The notes: generated by a model not told the origin, from the sequence alone. 60,362 nucleotides of DNA from Vagococcus proximus (GCF_029143285.1 NZ_JAPDSH010000010.1:1-60362); one strand, 5' to 3'. Counted from the first letter of the stretch, positions 9,547 through 18,822 are shown. Translations and numbers: made by a program.

Positions 9547-11295
9547 ATGATTGATAAAAATCTTTTTAAGATCAATAAAATTAGACCTGTATTGATAGGG
9601 CTTGCGGGACTTGCTGTCCTGCAGGCTCTTTTGATTATAGGTCAGGCTTATTTTTTAGCAAAAGGTATCAGTAATGTATGGGCGGGTAAAACAGTGAAGG
9701 CCCAATTGACGTACGTCGGTTTATTTTTTATATGTTTTATGATGCGACAAGTTGCGAATTATGGCAAGGATCGTTTTTTAGATAGCTATGCTTACAAGGA
9801 AACAAAGATTATTCGCCAACAGTTATTAAAAAAAGTTTTTTCTCTGGGACCTAATTTTGTTCAAAAAGAAGGAACAGGTAATATGGTAACGATGGCAATT
9901 GAAGGAATTAGTCAGGTAGAGGATTACATCACAATCATCCTACCTAAGATTACAAATATGATGATTGTACCATGGATTATTGCAGCATTTGTTTTTACTC
10001 AAGATATTAAATCAGCGATTACGTTACTTATTGTTTTTCCAATTATTATCATTTTTATGATTGTATTGGGTTATGCCGCTCGAGCTAAAGCTGATAAGCA
10101 GTACGAAGGGTTTCAACGTTTAAGTAATCATTTTATTGATTCGCTTAGAGGATTAGAAACACTGAATTTACTAGGATTAAGTAAACGTTATGGAAAAAAT
10201 GTTTACCAAGTGAGTGAAAATTATCGTAAAGCAACAATGAGTACATTGAAGATTGCGATATTATCAACGTTTGCCTTAGATTTTTTCACAACCTTATCTG
10301 TAGCGGTTATTGCGTTATTTTTAGGGTTAAATTTAATTGAAGGACAAATGAGTTTGTTCCCAGCATTAACAGTTTTAATTCTAGCGCCAGACTTTTTCTT
10401 ACCGATTCGTGATTTTGCGAATGATTATCATGCTACGTTAAATGGTGGCAATACACTGAAGAGTATTTATGCTGTACTGGATGTTGAAGAACCTATTGAT
10501 AATTCAGATGCATTGACACAGTTTACAGGTTGGACATCTACAAGTGAACTAGAGCTTAAAGATGTAGCGGCGAGTTATGATGCTTCTATTGAAAAAGATG
10601 CGCTTGAAGGACTTAACTTTAAGTGGCAGGGTTACGGTAAAATTGGTGTGGTTGGTCTATCTGGTTCAGGTAAATCAACATTAATTAAAGTTTTGGGTGG
10701 GTTTTTAAATGGAACACCATCGAGTGAAATTAGAGTAAATGATGAAACAGTAACTAGTTTAAATAACAGTAACTGGCAAAAGAATTTATTCTATGTTCCT
10801 CAAAATCCATACATATTCCATGGTTCATTCAGAGAAAATATCAATTTCTATGTTCCTAATGCAACAGATGATGCTGTGTTAGAGGCAGTTAGCCAAGCTG
10901 GTTTAACATCACTTTTAAGCGAGCTGCCAGAAGGTTTAGATACGATTATTGGTGAAGGTGGACAAATGTTAAGTGGAGGTCAAATGCAGCGTGTGGCTCT
11001 TGCTAGAGCATTTTTAGATAACAGTCGTAAAATTATGTTGTTCGATGAACCAACTGCGCATTTAGATATTGAAACAGAAGCAGACTTAAAAGAAACAATC
11101 TTGCCATTAATGGAAGATAAACTAGTCTTCTTTGCAACTCACCGTTTACACTGGATGAAAGAAATGGATTATATTTTAGTCATGAAAGATGGCTGTATTG
11201 TTGAGCAAGGGACTTATGCAGAGTTACTAGCTCAAGATGGTGTTTATAAAGAATTTGTAAATGAAATTAGAGGAGGGAGCGAAAACAATGGCTAA
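9547..11295 (+). CDS. cydD: CydD, ABC transporter for cytochrome bd assembly
   Basis: 582 aa half-transporter of the CydDC heterodimer, needed for cytochrome bd maturation (haem or thiol export in other species). Six N-terminal membrane helices precede a nucleotide-binding domain with Walker A GLSGSGKST, signature LSGGQMQRVALARA and Walker B IMLFDEPTAHLD. The ATG 9547 is 5 nt after cydB and preceded by GAGGGA; longer frames overlap cydB and lack support. It overlaps cydC by 8 nt, indicating translational coupling. Confidence 0.94.
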   Translation: MIDKNLFKINKIRPVLIGLAGLAVLQALLIIGQAYFLAKGISNVWAGKTVKAQLTYVGLFFICFMMRQVANYGKDRFLDSYAYKETKIIRQQLLKKVFSLGPNFVQKEGTGNMVTMAIEGISQVEDYITIILPKITNMMIVPWIIAAFVFTQDIKSAITLLIVFPIIIIFMIVLGYAARAKADKQYEGFQRLSNHFIDSLRGLETLNLLGLSKRYGKNVYQVSENYRKATMSTLKIAILSTFALDFFTTLSVAVIALFLGLNLIEGQMSLFPALTVLILAPDFFLPIRDFANDYHATLNGGNTLKSIYAVLDVEEPIDNSDALTQFTGWTSTSELELKDVAASYDASIEKDALEGLNFKWQGYGKIGVVGLSGSGKSTLIKVLGGFLNGTPSSEIRVNDETVTSLNNSNWQKNLFYVPQNPYIFHGSFRENINFYVPNATDDAVLEAVSQAGLTSLLSELPEGLDTIIGEGGQMLSGGQMQRVALARAFLDNSRKIMLFDEPTAHLDIETEADLKETILPLMEDKLVFFATHRLHWMKEMDYILVMKDGCIVEQGTYAELLAQDGVYKEFVNEIRGGSENNG

Positions 11296-13051
11296 TGAAC
11301 CAAAACAAGATCGTTTATTATTAACCAAACAAGATACATGGGTTCGCCCCTTCTTTAAAAAATACAAACGTCTATTAGCATTAGTGTTATTTTTAGGACT
11401 AATGACTTTCTTTGCAGGTAGTGCGTTGATGTTTACATCAGGTTTTTTGATTAGCAAGTCAGCAACGCGACCATGGAATGTTTTAGTGGTCTATGTTCCG
11501 ATCGTTTTGACGCGTGCCTTCGGGATTGGTCGTCCAGTTTTTCGTTATACCGAACGATTAGGAAGTCATAACTGGGTGTTAAAAATGACATCAGATATAC
11601 GTTATAAGTTGTATCGTTCATTGGAATCACGAGCAAGCCAATCAAAGGAAGAGTTTCAAACAGGTAGTATTTTGGGAATTTTAGCAGAGGATATTGAGCA
11701 TATTCAAAATCTCTATTTGAGAACGATTTTTCCAACATTAATTGGATTGTTACTGTACGTTTTAATTGTTATCATGCTAGGATTTTTCTCAATACCATTT
11801 GCACTGATGATTGGGTTACTATTAGGTATCTTGATAGTCGTGTTACCTCTAACCTCTGTTGCGATTAATCGTGCGAAAATTTACCGCCGTAAGTATAAAC
11901 GTCATGTGTTATATAACCAATTGACAGATTCTATTTTAGGCGTGGGAGATTGGCAATATAGTGGTCGCTATGACGAATTTTTAACACGCTACAATGAATC
12001 CGAGTCAGCTGTTAGAGAAGAAGATATTAAATTAAATCGTTACACTCGTTTCCAAGATTTAGTTATTCAATTTGTTTTTGGGTTAATTGTACTGGCTATA
12101 TTTTTCTGGGCGGGAACTTACTTTGGCGACAAAGGGGGAAGTGCTTTGAACTGGGTCGCGGCCTTTACTTTAGCAGTATTTCCATTAATGGATGCTTTTT
12201 CTCCTATTAGTCAAGGTGTGACGGAGTTACCGATGTATGAAGATTCAACAAAGCGTCTACATGACTTACCTCCAGTTGAAGATGAAGAAGATGTTATTAT
12301 CTCAGGACAGACGGATGTGTCATTTGACCAGTATGATGTTTGTTTAGAAGATGTTTCGTTTAGCTATCAATCTAAAGGTAAAGTAATTTTATCTGATTTT
12401 AATCTAACTATTCCGACAGGGCAAAAAATTGCGGTGTTAGGAAAAAGTGGAACGGGTAAAACGACTTTAACGAAACTCATTCGTCATGATTTAGTTCCGG
12501 ATAAAGGAACGATCACTATTGGAGGTCATGCTGTTTCAGACATAGCAGATATGTCACCGTATGTGGGAGTTCTGAACCAAGCGCCTCATTTATTTAATAC
12601 AAGTATCTTAAATAACGTTCGTCTAGGGAATGTTGAGGCAACGGATGAGGAAGTTTTACAAGCGATTAAGCAAGCTGGATTACAGCCTGTTGTTGATACT
12701 TTGCCTAATGGTGCAGATACAGTTGTTGAAGAAGCGGGTCAGCGTTTTTCTGGTGGAGAGCAACAACGTATTGCGTTAGCTCGTATTTTATTACAGAAAG
12801 TTCCGGTTGTTATTGTAGATGAACCCACAATCGGTTTAGATCCGATTACTGAAAATGCTTTACTTACAACAGTATTTGATGTATTAAAGGATAAAACTGT
12901 TATTTGGGTCACTCATCACTTGATGGCGATTGAGAAAGCGGATCGTGTTATTTTTATTGAAGAGGGAGCTATCAAGATGGATGGTTCACCACAAGAGTTG
13001 AAACAAACGAATGAGCATTATCGTCATTTATTGAGTTTGGATTATAATTAA
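11288..13051 (+). CDS. cydC: CydC, ABC transporter for cytochrome bd assembly
   Basis: 587 aa partner of CydD. The membrane domain occupies about residues 20-330. The ATPase domain carries Walker A LGKSGTGKTTL, signature FSGGEQQRIALARI and Walker B PVVIVDEPTIGLD. The ATG 11288, inside the last codons of cydD, follows GGAGGGAGCG and yields MANEPKQD. It is the last gene of cydABDC and is followed by a strong bidirectional terminator. Confidence 0.94.
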   Translation: MANEPKQDRLLLTKQDTWVRPFFKKYKRLLALVLFLGLMTFFAGSALMFTSGFLISKSATRPWNVLVVYVPIVLTRAFGIGRPVFRYTERLGSHNWVLKMTSDIRYKLYRSLESRASQSKEEFQTGSILGILAEDIEHIQNLYLRTIFPTLIGLLLYVLIVIMLGFFSIPFALMIGLLLGILIVVLPLTSVAINRAKIYRRKYKRHVLYNQLTDSILGVGDWQYSGRYDEFLTRYNESESAVREEDIKLNRYTRFQDLVIQFVFGLIVLAIFFWAGTYFGDKGGSALNWVAAFTLAVFPLMDAFSPISQGVTELPMYEDSTKRLHDLPPVEDEEDVIISGQTDVSFDQYDVCLEDVSFSYQSKGKVILSDFNLTIPTGQKIAVLGKSGTGKTTLTKLIRHDLVPDKGTITIGGHAVSDIADMSPYVGVLNQAPHLFNTSILNNVRLGNVEATDEEVLQAIKQAGLQPVVDTLPNGADTVVEEAGQRFSGGEQQRIALARILLQKVPVVIVDEPTIGLDPITENALLTTVFDVLKDKTVIWVTHHLMAIEKADRVIFIEEGAIKMDGSPQELKQTNEHYRHLLSLDYN

Positions 13052-13092
13052 ACAAAAAAGACCTGTTGCACAAGCAATAGGTCTTTTTTGTT
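13052..13092. terminator. Bidirectional terminator between cydC and the polyprenyl synthase gene
   Basis: AAAAAAGACCTGTTGC pairs with GCAATAGGTCTTTTTT (one G-T pair) around a short loop. It has A-tracts on the left and T-tracts on the right, so it can serve both convergent genes. Confidence 0.85.
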
Positions 13093-14069
13093 TAATCATT
13101 ACGATGAAGTAGTTTTGTCGTAACAGTTAAGATGATTTCTTTTTCTGGAATATTAGGTAGTTTATTAATTTCAGAAAGAGCCTTATTAGTATAACGTTCT
13201 GCAAGTTTTGAGGCTTTTTCGATGCCACCAAATGTTTGAATACCTTTAACGATATAAGTGATTTCATCATCTGTTAAATCACGGTTATCATTTAAGATTG
13301 AAAAATAATCCGGATTTTCTTTAATAGCATAGATAAGGGGAAGTGTGTAGTTCCCATTTTTAATATCTTCTAAAACAGGCTTATGAAAATCTTCTTCAGT
13401 AGAAGAATAATCTAAAACGTCATCTAGTATTTGGAAAGCCATGCCGATATTATATCCAATGCGTTGGGCAATTAGCTGAACACGTTTTGAAGTATTAGCA
13501 AAATGAGCGCCTTCGTAACAGCTCAACTGGAATAATTGTGCTGTTTTACCTTGGATATGCTGTAAATATTGTTTAATCGTAATATTTGGATTATTTTTTA
13601 GATGGAGCTGGTCTAATTCACCAATTAAGATTTTTCTCATGTTGACAGAATTCCGCTCTAAGGTAGAAAGATCTTTCGATGCTCCGCTTAGTAGTTGGAA
13701 ATAGACGGTAAATAAGAAATCACCAGCATAGACCGCAATATCTTTGCCGTATAGGGCTTGAATAGATGGTAAATCTCTTCTAACGGGTGATTCATCAATA
13801 ATATCATCATGAACGAGAGTCGCTGCATGTAAAATTTCTAATGAGGCAGCGTACTGAAATCGACGCTTTCCGTTAGGCGCTTCACCAAATTTTGAAAATA
13901 ATAAAAAGTAAGCGGGTCTTAATAATTTTCCGCCAGACTTAAAAAATAATTGAAGGGCTTCTGTCATTTCTTTGTTACGAATTTTGACAGAGGACAGCAT
14001 TATTTTTTGTGTTTCCGTTAATTCTTTTTGGATGGTTGGGAACTGGTCCCAGATTGGATGAATCGCCAT
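13092..14069 (-). CDS. Polyprenyl (hepta/octaprenyl-type) diphosphate synthase
   Basis: Trans-isoprenyl diphosphate synthase, 325 aa, that makes the prenyl tail for (demethyl)menaquinone. The first aspartate-rich motif HDDIIDE (D88, D89, D92) and second QILDDVLDY (D216, D217, D220) are intact. GGKLLRPAY and KTAQLFQLSC are family motifs. GGAGG precedes the ATG at 14069. It is divergent from menA, the enzyme that uses its product, and next to cydABDC, the quinol consumer. Chain length cannot be read from sequence alone. A separate HepS-like subunit is not seen, although a NusG-II protein of the type often linked to such genes is encoded at 17210. Confidence 0.9.
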   Translation of the reverse strand: MAIHPIWDQFPTIQKELTETQKIMLSSVKIRNKEMTEALQLFFKSGGKLLRPAYFLLFSKFGEAPNGKRRFQYAASLEILHAATLVHDDIIDESPVRRDLPSIQALYGKDIAVYAGDFLFTVYFQLLSGASKDLSTLERNSVNMRKILIGELDQLHLKNNPNITIKQYLQHIQGKTAQLFQLSCYEGAHFANTSKRVQLIAQRIGYNIGMAFQILDDVLDYSSTEEDFHKPVLEDIKNGNYTLPLIYAIKENPDYFSILNDNRDLTDDEITYIVKGIQTFGGIEKASKLAERYTNKALSEINKLPNIPEKEIILTVTTKLLHRND

Positions 14070-14211
14070 GTTAGGCCTCCTACACTATTCTTTACACTGT
14101 CTTCAATTTAGCTTAAAATGAAGCAAGTGTCAATTGATTGATACATAAAATTAAAATATAATTGTTTGGTCGGTTTGTGACTATCAAGTATGAGAAAGTA
14201 GGGCGATAGAG

Positions 14212-15114
14212 ATGTCATTTAAGATTTTTGCTGAGTTAATAGAATTAAAGGCAAAAACAGCAAGTGTCTTTCCATTTGTATTAGGAATGGCGTACAGTTG
14301 GTATCATTACCAACAAGTGGATTGGCTTAATATGCTGTTATTTTTTATTGCAATGTTGTTGTTTAATATGGCGGTAGATATTTTAGATAATTACATGGAT
14401 TATCATAATGCGACAGATAAACATGACTATAAAAAGGAAACTAATATTATTGGGCGAGAAAACCTATCATTGTCTTTAGTCAAGAATATGATTATTTTCT
14501 TAGTTGGAATATCAGCTGCAATGGGTGTTTATTTAGCCTCGCAAACAAGTTGGGTAGTCTTATGGTTAGGGATTTTAAGTTATTCGGTGGGGATTTTTTA
14601 CTCCGCAGGACCGATTCCCTTATCGAGCTTACCTGTAGGAGAAGTTGCCTCAGGTATCACAATGGGGTATGTTATTCCATTAATTTGTGTGTATTTGAAT
14701 ATCTATGATCGCACACCCTTTACATGGGGATTGGCTGGAGATGTCTTAATGATGTCATTGCCTGCAGTTTTTGCTATTGCTAATCTGATGTTGGCCAACA
14801 ATACGTGTGATTTAGAAGAAGATATTTTGAATAATCGTCATACTCTGGTTTATTATATTAGTAAGAAAAAAGCAATCCAGCTATTTTGGTTTTTAGCATT
14901 AGCACCATTTGTAATAGCGACACTTTCAGTTTTTTCTGGAATTGTCCCTTGGACAGTGTTATTAATGTGGTTAGCTTTCCCAATTGTTTTAAAAAATACA
15001 AAACGTTTTTCAGAAAAACAAATTAAGACAGAAACATTTCCGTTAGCAATTAAAAATTTAGCTCTCACGATGCTCTTATATGCTATTTTATTTGTTATTG
15101 GAGTTATAATTTAG
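14212..15114 (+). CDS. menA: 1,4-dihydroxy-2-naphthoate polyprenyltransferase (MenA)
   Basis: UbiA-superfamily integral membrane prenyltransferase, 300 aa, eight to nine helices. It joins the polyprenyl chain to DHNA to give demethylmenaquinone. The first Mg-prenyl-diphosphate site is NMAVDILDNYMDYHNATD near residues 52-69. The second is ANNTCDLEED near 195-204. The gene is divergent from the prenyl diphosphate synthase. No methyltransferase (menG) lies nearby, consistent with a demethylmenaquinone-using enterococcal lifestyle (inference). Confidence 0.92.
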   Translation: MSFKIFAELIELKAKTASVFPFVLGMAYSWYHYQQVDWLNMLLFFIAMLLFNMAVDILDNYMDYHNATDKHDYKKETNIIGRENLSLSLVKNMIIFLVGISAAMGVYLASQTSWVVLWLGILSYSVGIFYSAGPIPLSSLPVGEVASGITMGYVIPLICVYLNIYDRTPFTWGLAGDVLMMSLPAVFAIANLMLANNTCDLEEDILNNRHTLVYYISKKKAIQLFWFLALAPFVIATLSVFSGIVPWTVLLMWLAFPIVLKNTKRFSEKQIKTETFPLAIKNLALTMLLYAILFVIGVII

Positions 15115-15118
15115 TTTC

Positions 15119-15153
15119 AAAAGGAAGATGAGAAACCTCATTTTCCTTTTTTT
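15119..15153 (+). terminator. Terminator after menA
   Basis: AAAAGGAAGATGAG pairs with CTCATTTTCCTTTT (one wobble) around AAAC and runs into a T tract. Confidence 0.75.
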
Positions 15154-15166
15154 ATTCGGTTATTAT

Positions 15167-15229
15167 TTGCACATTTTTATGAAGTGTTGTAAGATTAACA
15201 TATGAAAAAGATTTCATATGTTAATCTTA
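15167..15229 (+). promoter_or_regulatory. Promoter of the metal ATPase overlapped by a perfect 18-bp-arm palindrome
   Basis: The -35 TTGCAC (15167-15172) and -10 TAAGAT (15190-15195) are exactly 17 bp apart. A perfect inverted repeat with 18-bp arms (15190-15207 and 15212-15229, loop AAGA) begins on the -10 and extends over the expected transcription start. No T-run follows, so it is not a terminator. It reads best as an operator for a dimeric metal-responsive repressor, or as a 5'-end mRNA hairpin. It does not match the PerR or Fur consensus well. Confidence 0.65.
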
Positions 15230-15257
15230 AATTAATCAAAAGAGAGAAGGACGTCAC

Positions 15258-17171
15258 ATGTCACATGACCACGGAGCAACTGAAACCAAAGAGAAGCATC
15301 ACGAACATGAGCATAATCATGGAAAGATGCCACTTGTATTATTTTTCGTAGGACTTATTGCCTTTATTATTGCCTTATTTATGAGTGCAGGTGTATTAAA
15401 AAATGTGTTATATGTAGTAGCAATGTTAGCCGCAGGTTCTCATATTATTGAAGAAGGTATTTTAGATACTATTTCTTCTACTAAAGAAAAAGGGAAGTTT
15501 ACTCCTAATGTTCATATTCTAATGACATTGGCAGCTATTGGTGCGATGATTATTGGTGATTTCCAAGAAGGAGCGTTATTGATTGTTATTTTTGCAGCAG
15601 CACATTTCTTAGAAGATTATGCTGAAGGTAAGAGTAAGAGAGAAATTACTAATTTAATGCAAATGAACCCAACAGAAGCACGTCTGATTAAAGTAGATGG
15701 CACAGTAGAAGTTGTTGAAGTAGCCTCATTAAAAATTGGAGACCAATTAAAAGTATTAAATGGTGACCAAGTTCCAACAGATGGTAAAATTATTTCTGGA
15801 TATAGCTCAATCGATGAGTCATCAATTAATGGTGAAAGTGTCCCGGCTGAAAAAACAGTTGGCGATGAAGTATTCGGTAGTACGATTAATGGTAATGGTT
15901 CATTTACAATGGAAGTAACTAAAGATTCAAGTGATACATTATTTGCTAAAATTATTGAATTGGTTGATCAATCTCAATCCAACATGACAAAAACAGCAAC
16001 AAAGATTCAAAAATTAGAACCAGTGTATGTTAAAACAGTTCTAGTAGTTGTTCCTATTTTTATCTTATTAGCGCCAACACTTTTTGGTTGGTCATGGTAC
16101 GAAAGTTTTTACCGTGGCATGGTCTTGCTAACAGTAGCTTCACCGTGTGCTTTAGCTGCTAGTGCAGTTCCAGCAACATTATCTGCTGTATCAAATTTAG
16201 CCAAACGTGGTGTTTTATTTAAAGGTGGCGCCTACTTATCAAATTTAGCAGATGTCAAAGCTGTCGCATTTGATAAAACAGGTACTTTAACTGAGGGTAA
16301 ACCTAAAGTAACAGATTATTTTTTTGAAGGTTTAACTGAAGATACTTATATTGATATTATTGTTGGGATGGAAAAAACAGCAAATCATCCACTAGCAAAT
16401 GCCATTTTAGAAAAATTTACAGCTAAAAATGAGTTAACTTTAGAGGTAGATAATCAAATTGGTAAAGGATTGGTGACAACTTATCAAGGTAAAGCTTATA
16501 GAATTGGTAAACCCGATTCATTCACAACACATTCAGATGATATTGAAAAATTAAATCATGATTATGCAAGTGAAGGAAAAACAGTTGTCTATTTTTCTGA
16601 AGATGAAAAAGTTGTAGGACTCATTGCAATGATGGATGTCCCAAATGAAGATGCTAAAAAAGTAATCAGTTATATGAAATCTCAAGGTGTGCATACGACT
16701 ATGATTACAGGTGATGCAGAAAAAACTGGTCAAGCTGTAGGGAAAATATTAGGTATGGATGAGATTATTGGAAATGTTTTACCTGAGAACAAAGCGGCTA
16801 TTGTAACAGAACAACAAGAGAAGTATGGTGTGGTTGCGATGTTAGGCGATGGTGTAAACGATGCCCCTGCTTTAGTGCAAGCGGATATTGGTATTGCAAT
16901 GGGTGAAGGAACGGATATTGCCATTGATGTGGCTGATGCAGTATTGATGCAAAATGATTTAACAAAATTGAGCTACGCTCATAAAGTTGCCAAACGTTTA
17001 GATAAGATTGTATGGCAAAATATTTACTTCTCATTAGCAGTGATTGCCTTACTGATTGTTTTAAATATTTTTGGTAAAATGGATTTACCTTTAGGGGTTA
17101 TTGCCCATGAAGGAAGTACAATCTTAGTTATTTTAAATGGATTAAGATTATTATTACCAATAAAAGAATAA
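15258..17171 (+). CDS. P1B-4-type heavy-metal exporting P-type ATPase
   Basis: 637 aa ATP-driven metal efflux pump of the plasma membrane. The N-terminus is a His-rich tail (HDHG...KHHEHEHNHGK, residues 3-24) rather than an HMA domain. The transmembrane metal site is SPC (Ser295-Pro-Cys297), not CPC, and the last helices carry HEGST in GVIAHEGSTILV. That pair of motifs defines subtype P1B-4, whose studied members (PfeT, FrvA, CoaT, CtpD) export Fe(II), Co(II) or related ions. The phosphorylation site is DKTGTLTEG (Asp339), the TGES-like loop is INGESVPAEK, and the hinge is MLGDGVNDAPAL. It is monocistronic, with a striking palindrome over its promoter. Iron or cobalt detoxification is the likely role; the exact ion is uncertain. 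Confidence 0.9.
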   Translation: MSHDHGATETKEKHHEHEHNHGKMPLVLFFVGLIAFIIALFMSAGVLKNVLYVVAMLAAGSHIIEEGILDTISSTKEKGKFTPNVHILMTLAAIGAMIIGDFQEGALLIVIFAAAHFLEDYAEGKSKREITNLMQMNPTEARLIKVDGTVEVVEVASLKIGDQLKVLNGDQVPTDGKIISGYSSIDESSINGESVPAEKTVGDEVFGSTINGNGSFTMEVTKDSSDTLFAKIIELVDQSQSNMTKTATKIQKLEPVYVKTVLVVVPIFILLAPTLFGWSWYESFYRGMVLLTVASPCALAASAVPATLSAVSNLAKRGVLFKGGAYLSNLADVKAVAFDKTGTLTEGKPKVTDYFFEGLTEDTYIDIIVGMEKTANHPLANAILEKFTAKNELTLEVDNQIGKGLVTTYQGKAYRIGKPDSFTTHSDDIEKLNHDYASEGKTVVYFSEDEKVVGLIAMMDVPNEDAKKVISYMKSQGVHTTMITGDAEKTGQAVGKILGMDEIIGNVLPENKAAIVTEQQEKYGVVAMLGDGVNDAPALVQADIGIAMGEGTDIAIDVADAVLMQNDLTKLSYAHKVAKRLDKIVWQNIYFSLAVIALLIVLNIFGKMDLPLGVIAHEGSTILVILNGLRLLLPIKE

Positions 17172-17173
17172 AT

Positions 17174-17210
17174 AAAAAGATACCAATCTATAGATTGGTA
17201 TCTTTTTTGT
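17174..17210. terminator. Bidirectional terminator
   Basis: AAAAAGATACCAATC pairs with GATTGGTATCTTTTT around a TATA loop, between two convergent genes. Confidence 0.85.
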
Positions 17211-17632
17211 TAGTATGTGATAATCATATCGTCTTCTTCATCAGGGACACCGATGATTTCAACGATGAGACGATGAGGTAAACAAATAGCAGTTTGACCA
17301 GGCTTACTTATCCAGCCAGTATGAACGGCAATTTGATCAGGACTGTTATCTTCCTTCACGCGGATACGATGTCCCTCCATTTCTACTATATTATATTGTT
17401 TCCCTTTAGGACGATAAGTTACTTCTTTATGTTTTGTAGCATCTGATAATTTAAAACGGTCCACTTCTTTACCATCAATAGAGATGACAGCAGTTGTTTC
17501 ATCTGTTTTAATATCTTCACCTAGGGCATTATAGCCAACCAAAACATAAGGTATAAAAGATAAAATGATAAGACAAATAATGATAATCCCATCAAATAAT
17601 TTAAATTGTTTTTTTATTTCATTCCAAAACAT
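17210..17632 (-). CDS. NusG domain II-containing membrane-anchored protein
   Basis: 140 aa. One N-terminal membrane helix (about 14-33, LFDGIIIICLIILSFIPYVL) is followed by an extracytoplasmic beta-rich domain ending in GWISKPGQTAICLPHRLIVEI (cut here to its key GQTAICLPHRL), typical of the NusG-domain-II family. The role of this family is not established. In related genomes it is often found beside prenyl synthases and flavin-linked electron-transfer genes, and here the quinone genes lie 3 kb away. The ATG at 17632 has GGAG 8 nt upstream; the in-frame GTG at 17641 overlaps that site and is rejected. Confidence 0.8.
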   Translation of the reverse strand: MFWNEIKKQFKLFDGIIIICLIILSFIPYVLVGYNALGEDIKTDETTAVISIDGKEVDRFKLSDATKHKEVTYRPKGKQYNIVEMEGHRIRVKEDNSPDQIAVHTGWISKPGQTAICLPHRLIVEIIGVPDEEDDMIITY

Positions 17633-17672
17633 AAGACTCACTCCAAACCATCGGCGGTTTATTTAAGATAAA

Positions 17673-17690
17673 TTACTCTATATAGAGTAA
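17673..17690. promoter_or_regulatory. Perfect 18-bp palindrome in a divergent intergenic region
   Basis: TTACTCTATATAGAGTAA is its own reverse complement. It lies 41 bp upstream of the NusG-II start and about 106 bp upstream of the trhO -10. It looks like a repressor operator; the regulator is unknown. Confidence 0.45.
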
Positions 17691-17771
17691 CTATAATAGA
17701 AGCATTAGTCAATAAAATTAAAAATAATACTTAAAACAAACCAGTTTTTGTTTGTGAAACAGGCATTTAAA

Positions 17772-17801
17772 TTGCTTATTATATTTAGTATGATGTATAA
17801 T
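17772..17801 (+). promoter_or_regulatory. trhO promoter
   Basis: The -35 TTGCTT (17772-17777) and consensus -10 TATAAT (17796-17801) have an 18-bp spacer. They lie about 30 bp upstream of the TTG start codon. Confidence 0.6.
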
Positions 17802-17832
17802 TTTTTCGAACAAAGATTAGGAGGAACTAGCC

Positions 17833-18783
17833 TTGGCTAACTATCAAGTATTATTATATTATCAATATGTCCCAATCGAGGACCCAGAAGAATTTGCAAA
17901 AAAACATTTAGAATTTTGTCGCTCAATAAACTTAAAAGGTCGTATTCTTGTAGGTGGTGAAGGAATTAATGGTACTTTATCAGGCTTAGTAGAAGATACA
18001 GAAAAGTATATTGAAGCCATGCATCAAGATGAACGTTTTAAAGAGATGTTATTCAAAATTGATGCTGCGGAAGAGCATGCCTTCAAAAAAATGCATGTTC
18101 GTGCGCGTAAAGAAATTGTATCATTAAACTTAGAGGATGATTTAAATCCACTAGATTTAACCGGACAATATCTATCACCTAAAGAATTTAAAGAAGCTAT
18201 TATTGATGAAAATACTGTTGTTATTGATGCTCGTAATGATTATGAGTATGACTTAGGACATTTTAGAGGATCAGTAAGACCAGATATCAGAAGCTTTAGG
18301 GAATTACCACAGTGGATGATAGATAATAAAGAAAAATTCATGGACAAACGAGTAGTAACTTATTGTACAGGAGGTATTCGTTGCGAAAAATTCTCTGGTT
18401 GGTTAGTTCGTGAAGGCTTTAAAGATGTTGGACAACTTCATGGTGGAATTGCAACGTACAGTCGTGATCCCGAAGTTCGTGGTGAGTTGTGGGATGGTAT
18501 GATGTATGTTTTTGATGAGCGTATTAGTGTTCCGATTAATCATGTTGAGCATGTTGTCATAGCGAAAGACTGGTTCGATGGTGAACCGTGTGAGCGTTAC
18601 GTGAACTGTGCCAATCCTTTCTGTAATAAACAAATTTTTGCTTCAGAGGAAAATGAAGATAAATATCTTAGAGGGTGTTCTGCAGAATGCCGCTGTCAAG
18701 AAAAAAATAGATATGTATCAGAACATAATTTAACAAAAGATGAATGGCAAGAAAGATTAGAAATGCTTGGTGAAAGTCTTTAA
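17833..18783 (+). CDS. trhO: TrhO, oxygen-dependent tRNA uridine(34) hydroxylase (rhodanese-like)
   Basis: 316 aa, YceA/YbfQ family. It catalyses O2-dependent 5-hydroxylation of U34 in several tRNAs. An N-terminal acylphosphatase-like domain (about 1-95, with [16 protein letters not shown]) precedes a rhodanese domain with the catalytic loop CTGGIRCEK (Cys near 180). A C-terminal cysteine cluster (CANPFCNK ... [10 protein letters not shown]) follows. The start is TTG 17833 with AGGAGGA upstream. It is monocistronic with its own promoter. With the U32 pair at 3398-5575 it gives an aerobic and an anaerobic path to the same modification. Confidence 0.92.
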   Translation: MANYQVLLYYQYVPIEDPEEFAKKHLEFCRSINLKGRILVGGEGINGTLSGLVEDTEKYIEAMHQDERFKEMLFKIDAAEEHAFKKMHVRARKEIVSLNLEDDLNPLDLTGQYLSPKEFKEAIIDENTVVIDARNDYEYDLGHFRGSVRPDIRSFRELPQWMIDNKEKFMDKRVVTYCTGGIRCEKFSGWLVREGFKDVGQLHGGIATYSRDPEVRGELWDGMMYVFDERISVPINHVEHVVIAKDWFDGEPCERYVNCANPFCNKQIFASEENEDKYLRGCSAECRCQEKNRYVSEHNLTKDEWQERLEMLGESL

Positions 18784-18786
18784 TAT

Positions 18787-18822
18787 AAAGAGGAGAGTAC
18801 GACTGTACTTTCCTTTTTATTG
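18787..18822 (+). terminator. Terminator after trhO
   Basis: AGGAGAGTAC pairs with GTACTTTCCT (one wobble) around GACT, followed by a T-rich tail. Confidence 0.7.

Noticed and set aside
15190-15229. Terminator upstream of the metal ATPase
   Set aside because: The stem is strong but has no T tract on either side, and menA already has its own terminator 40 bp earlier.
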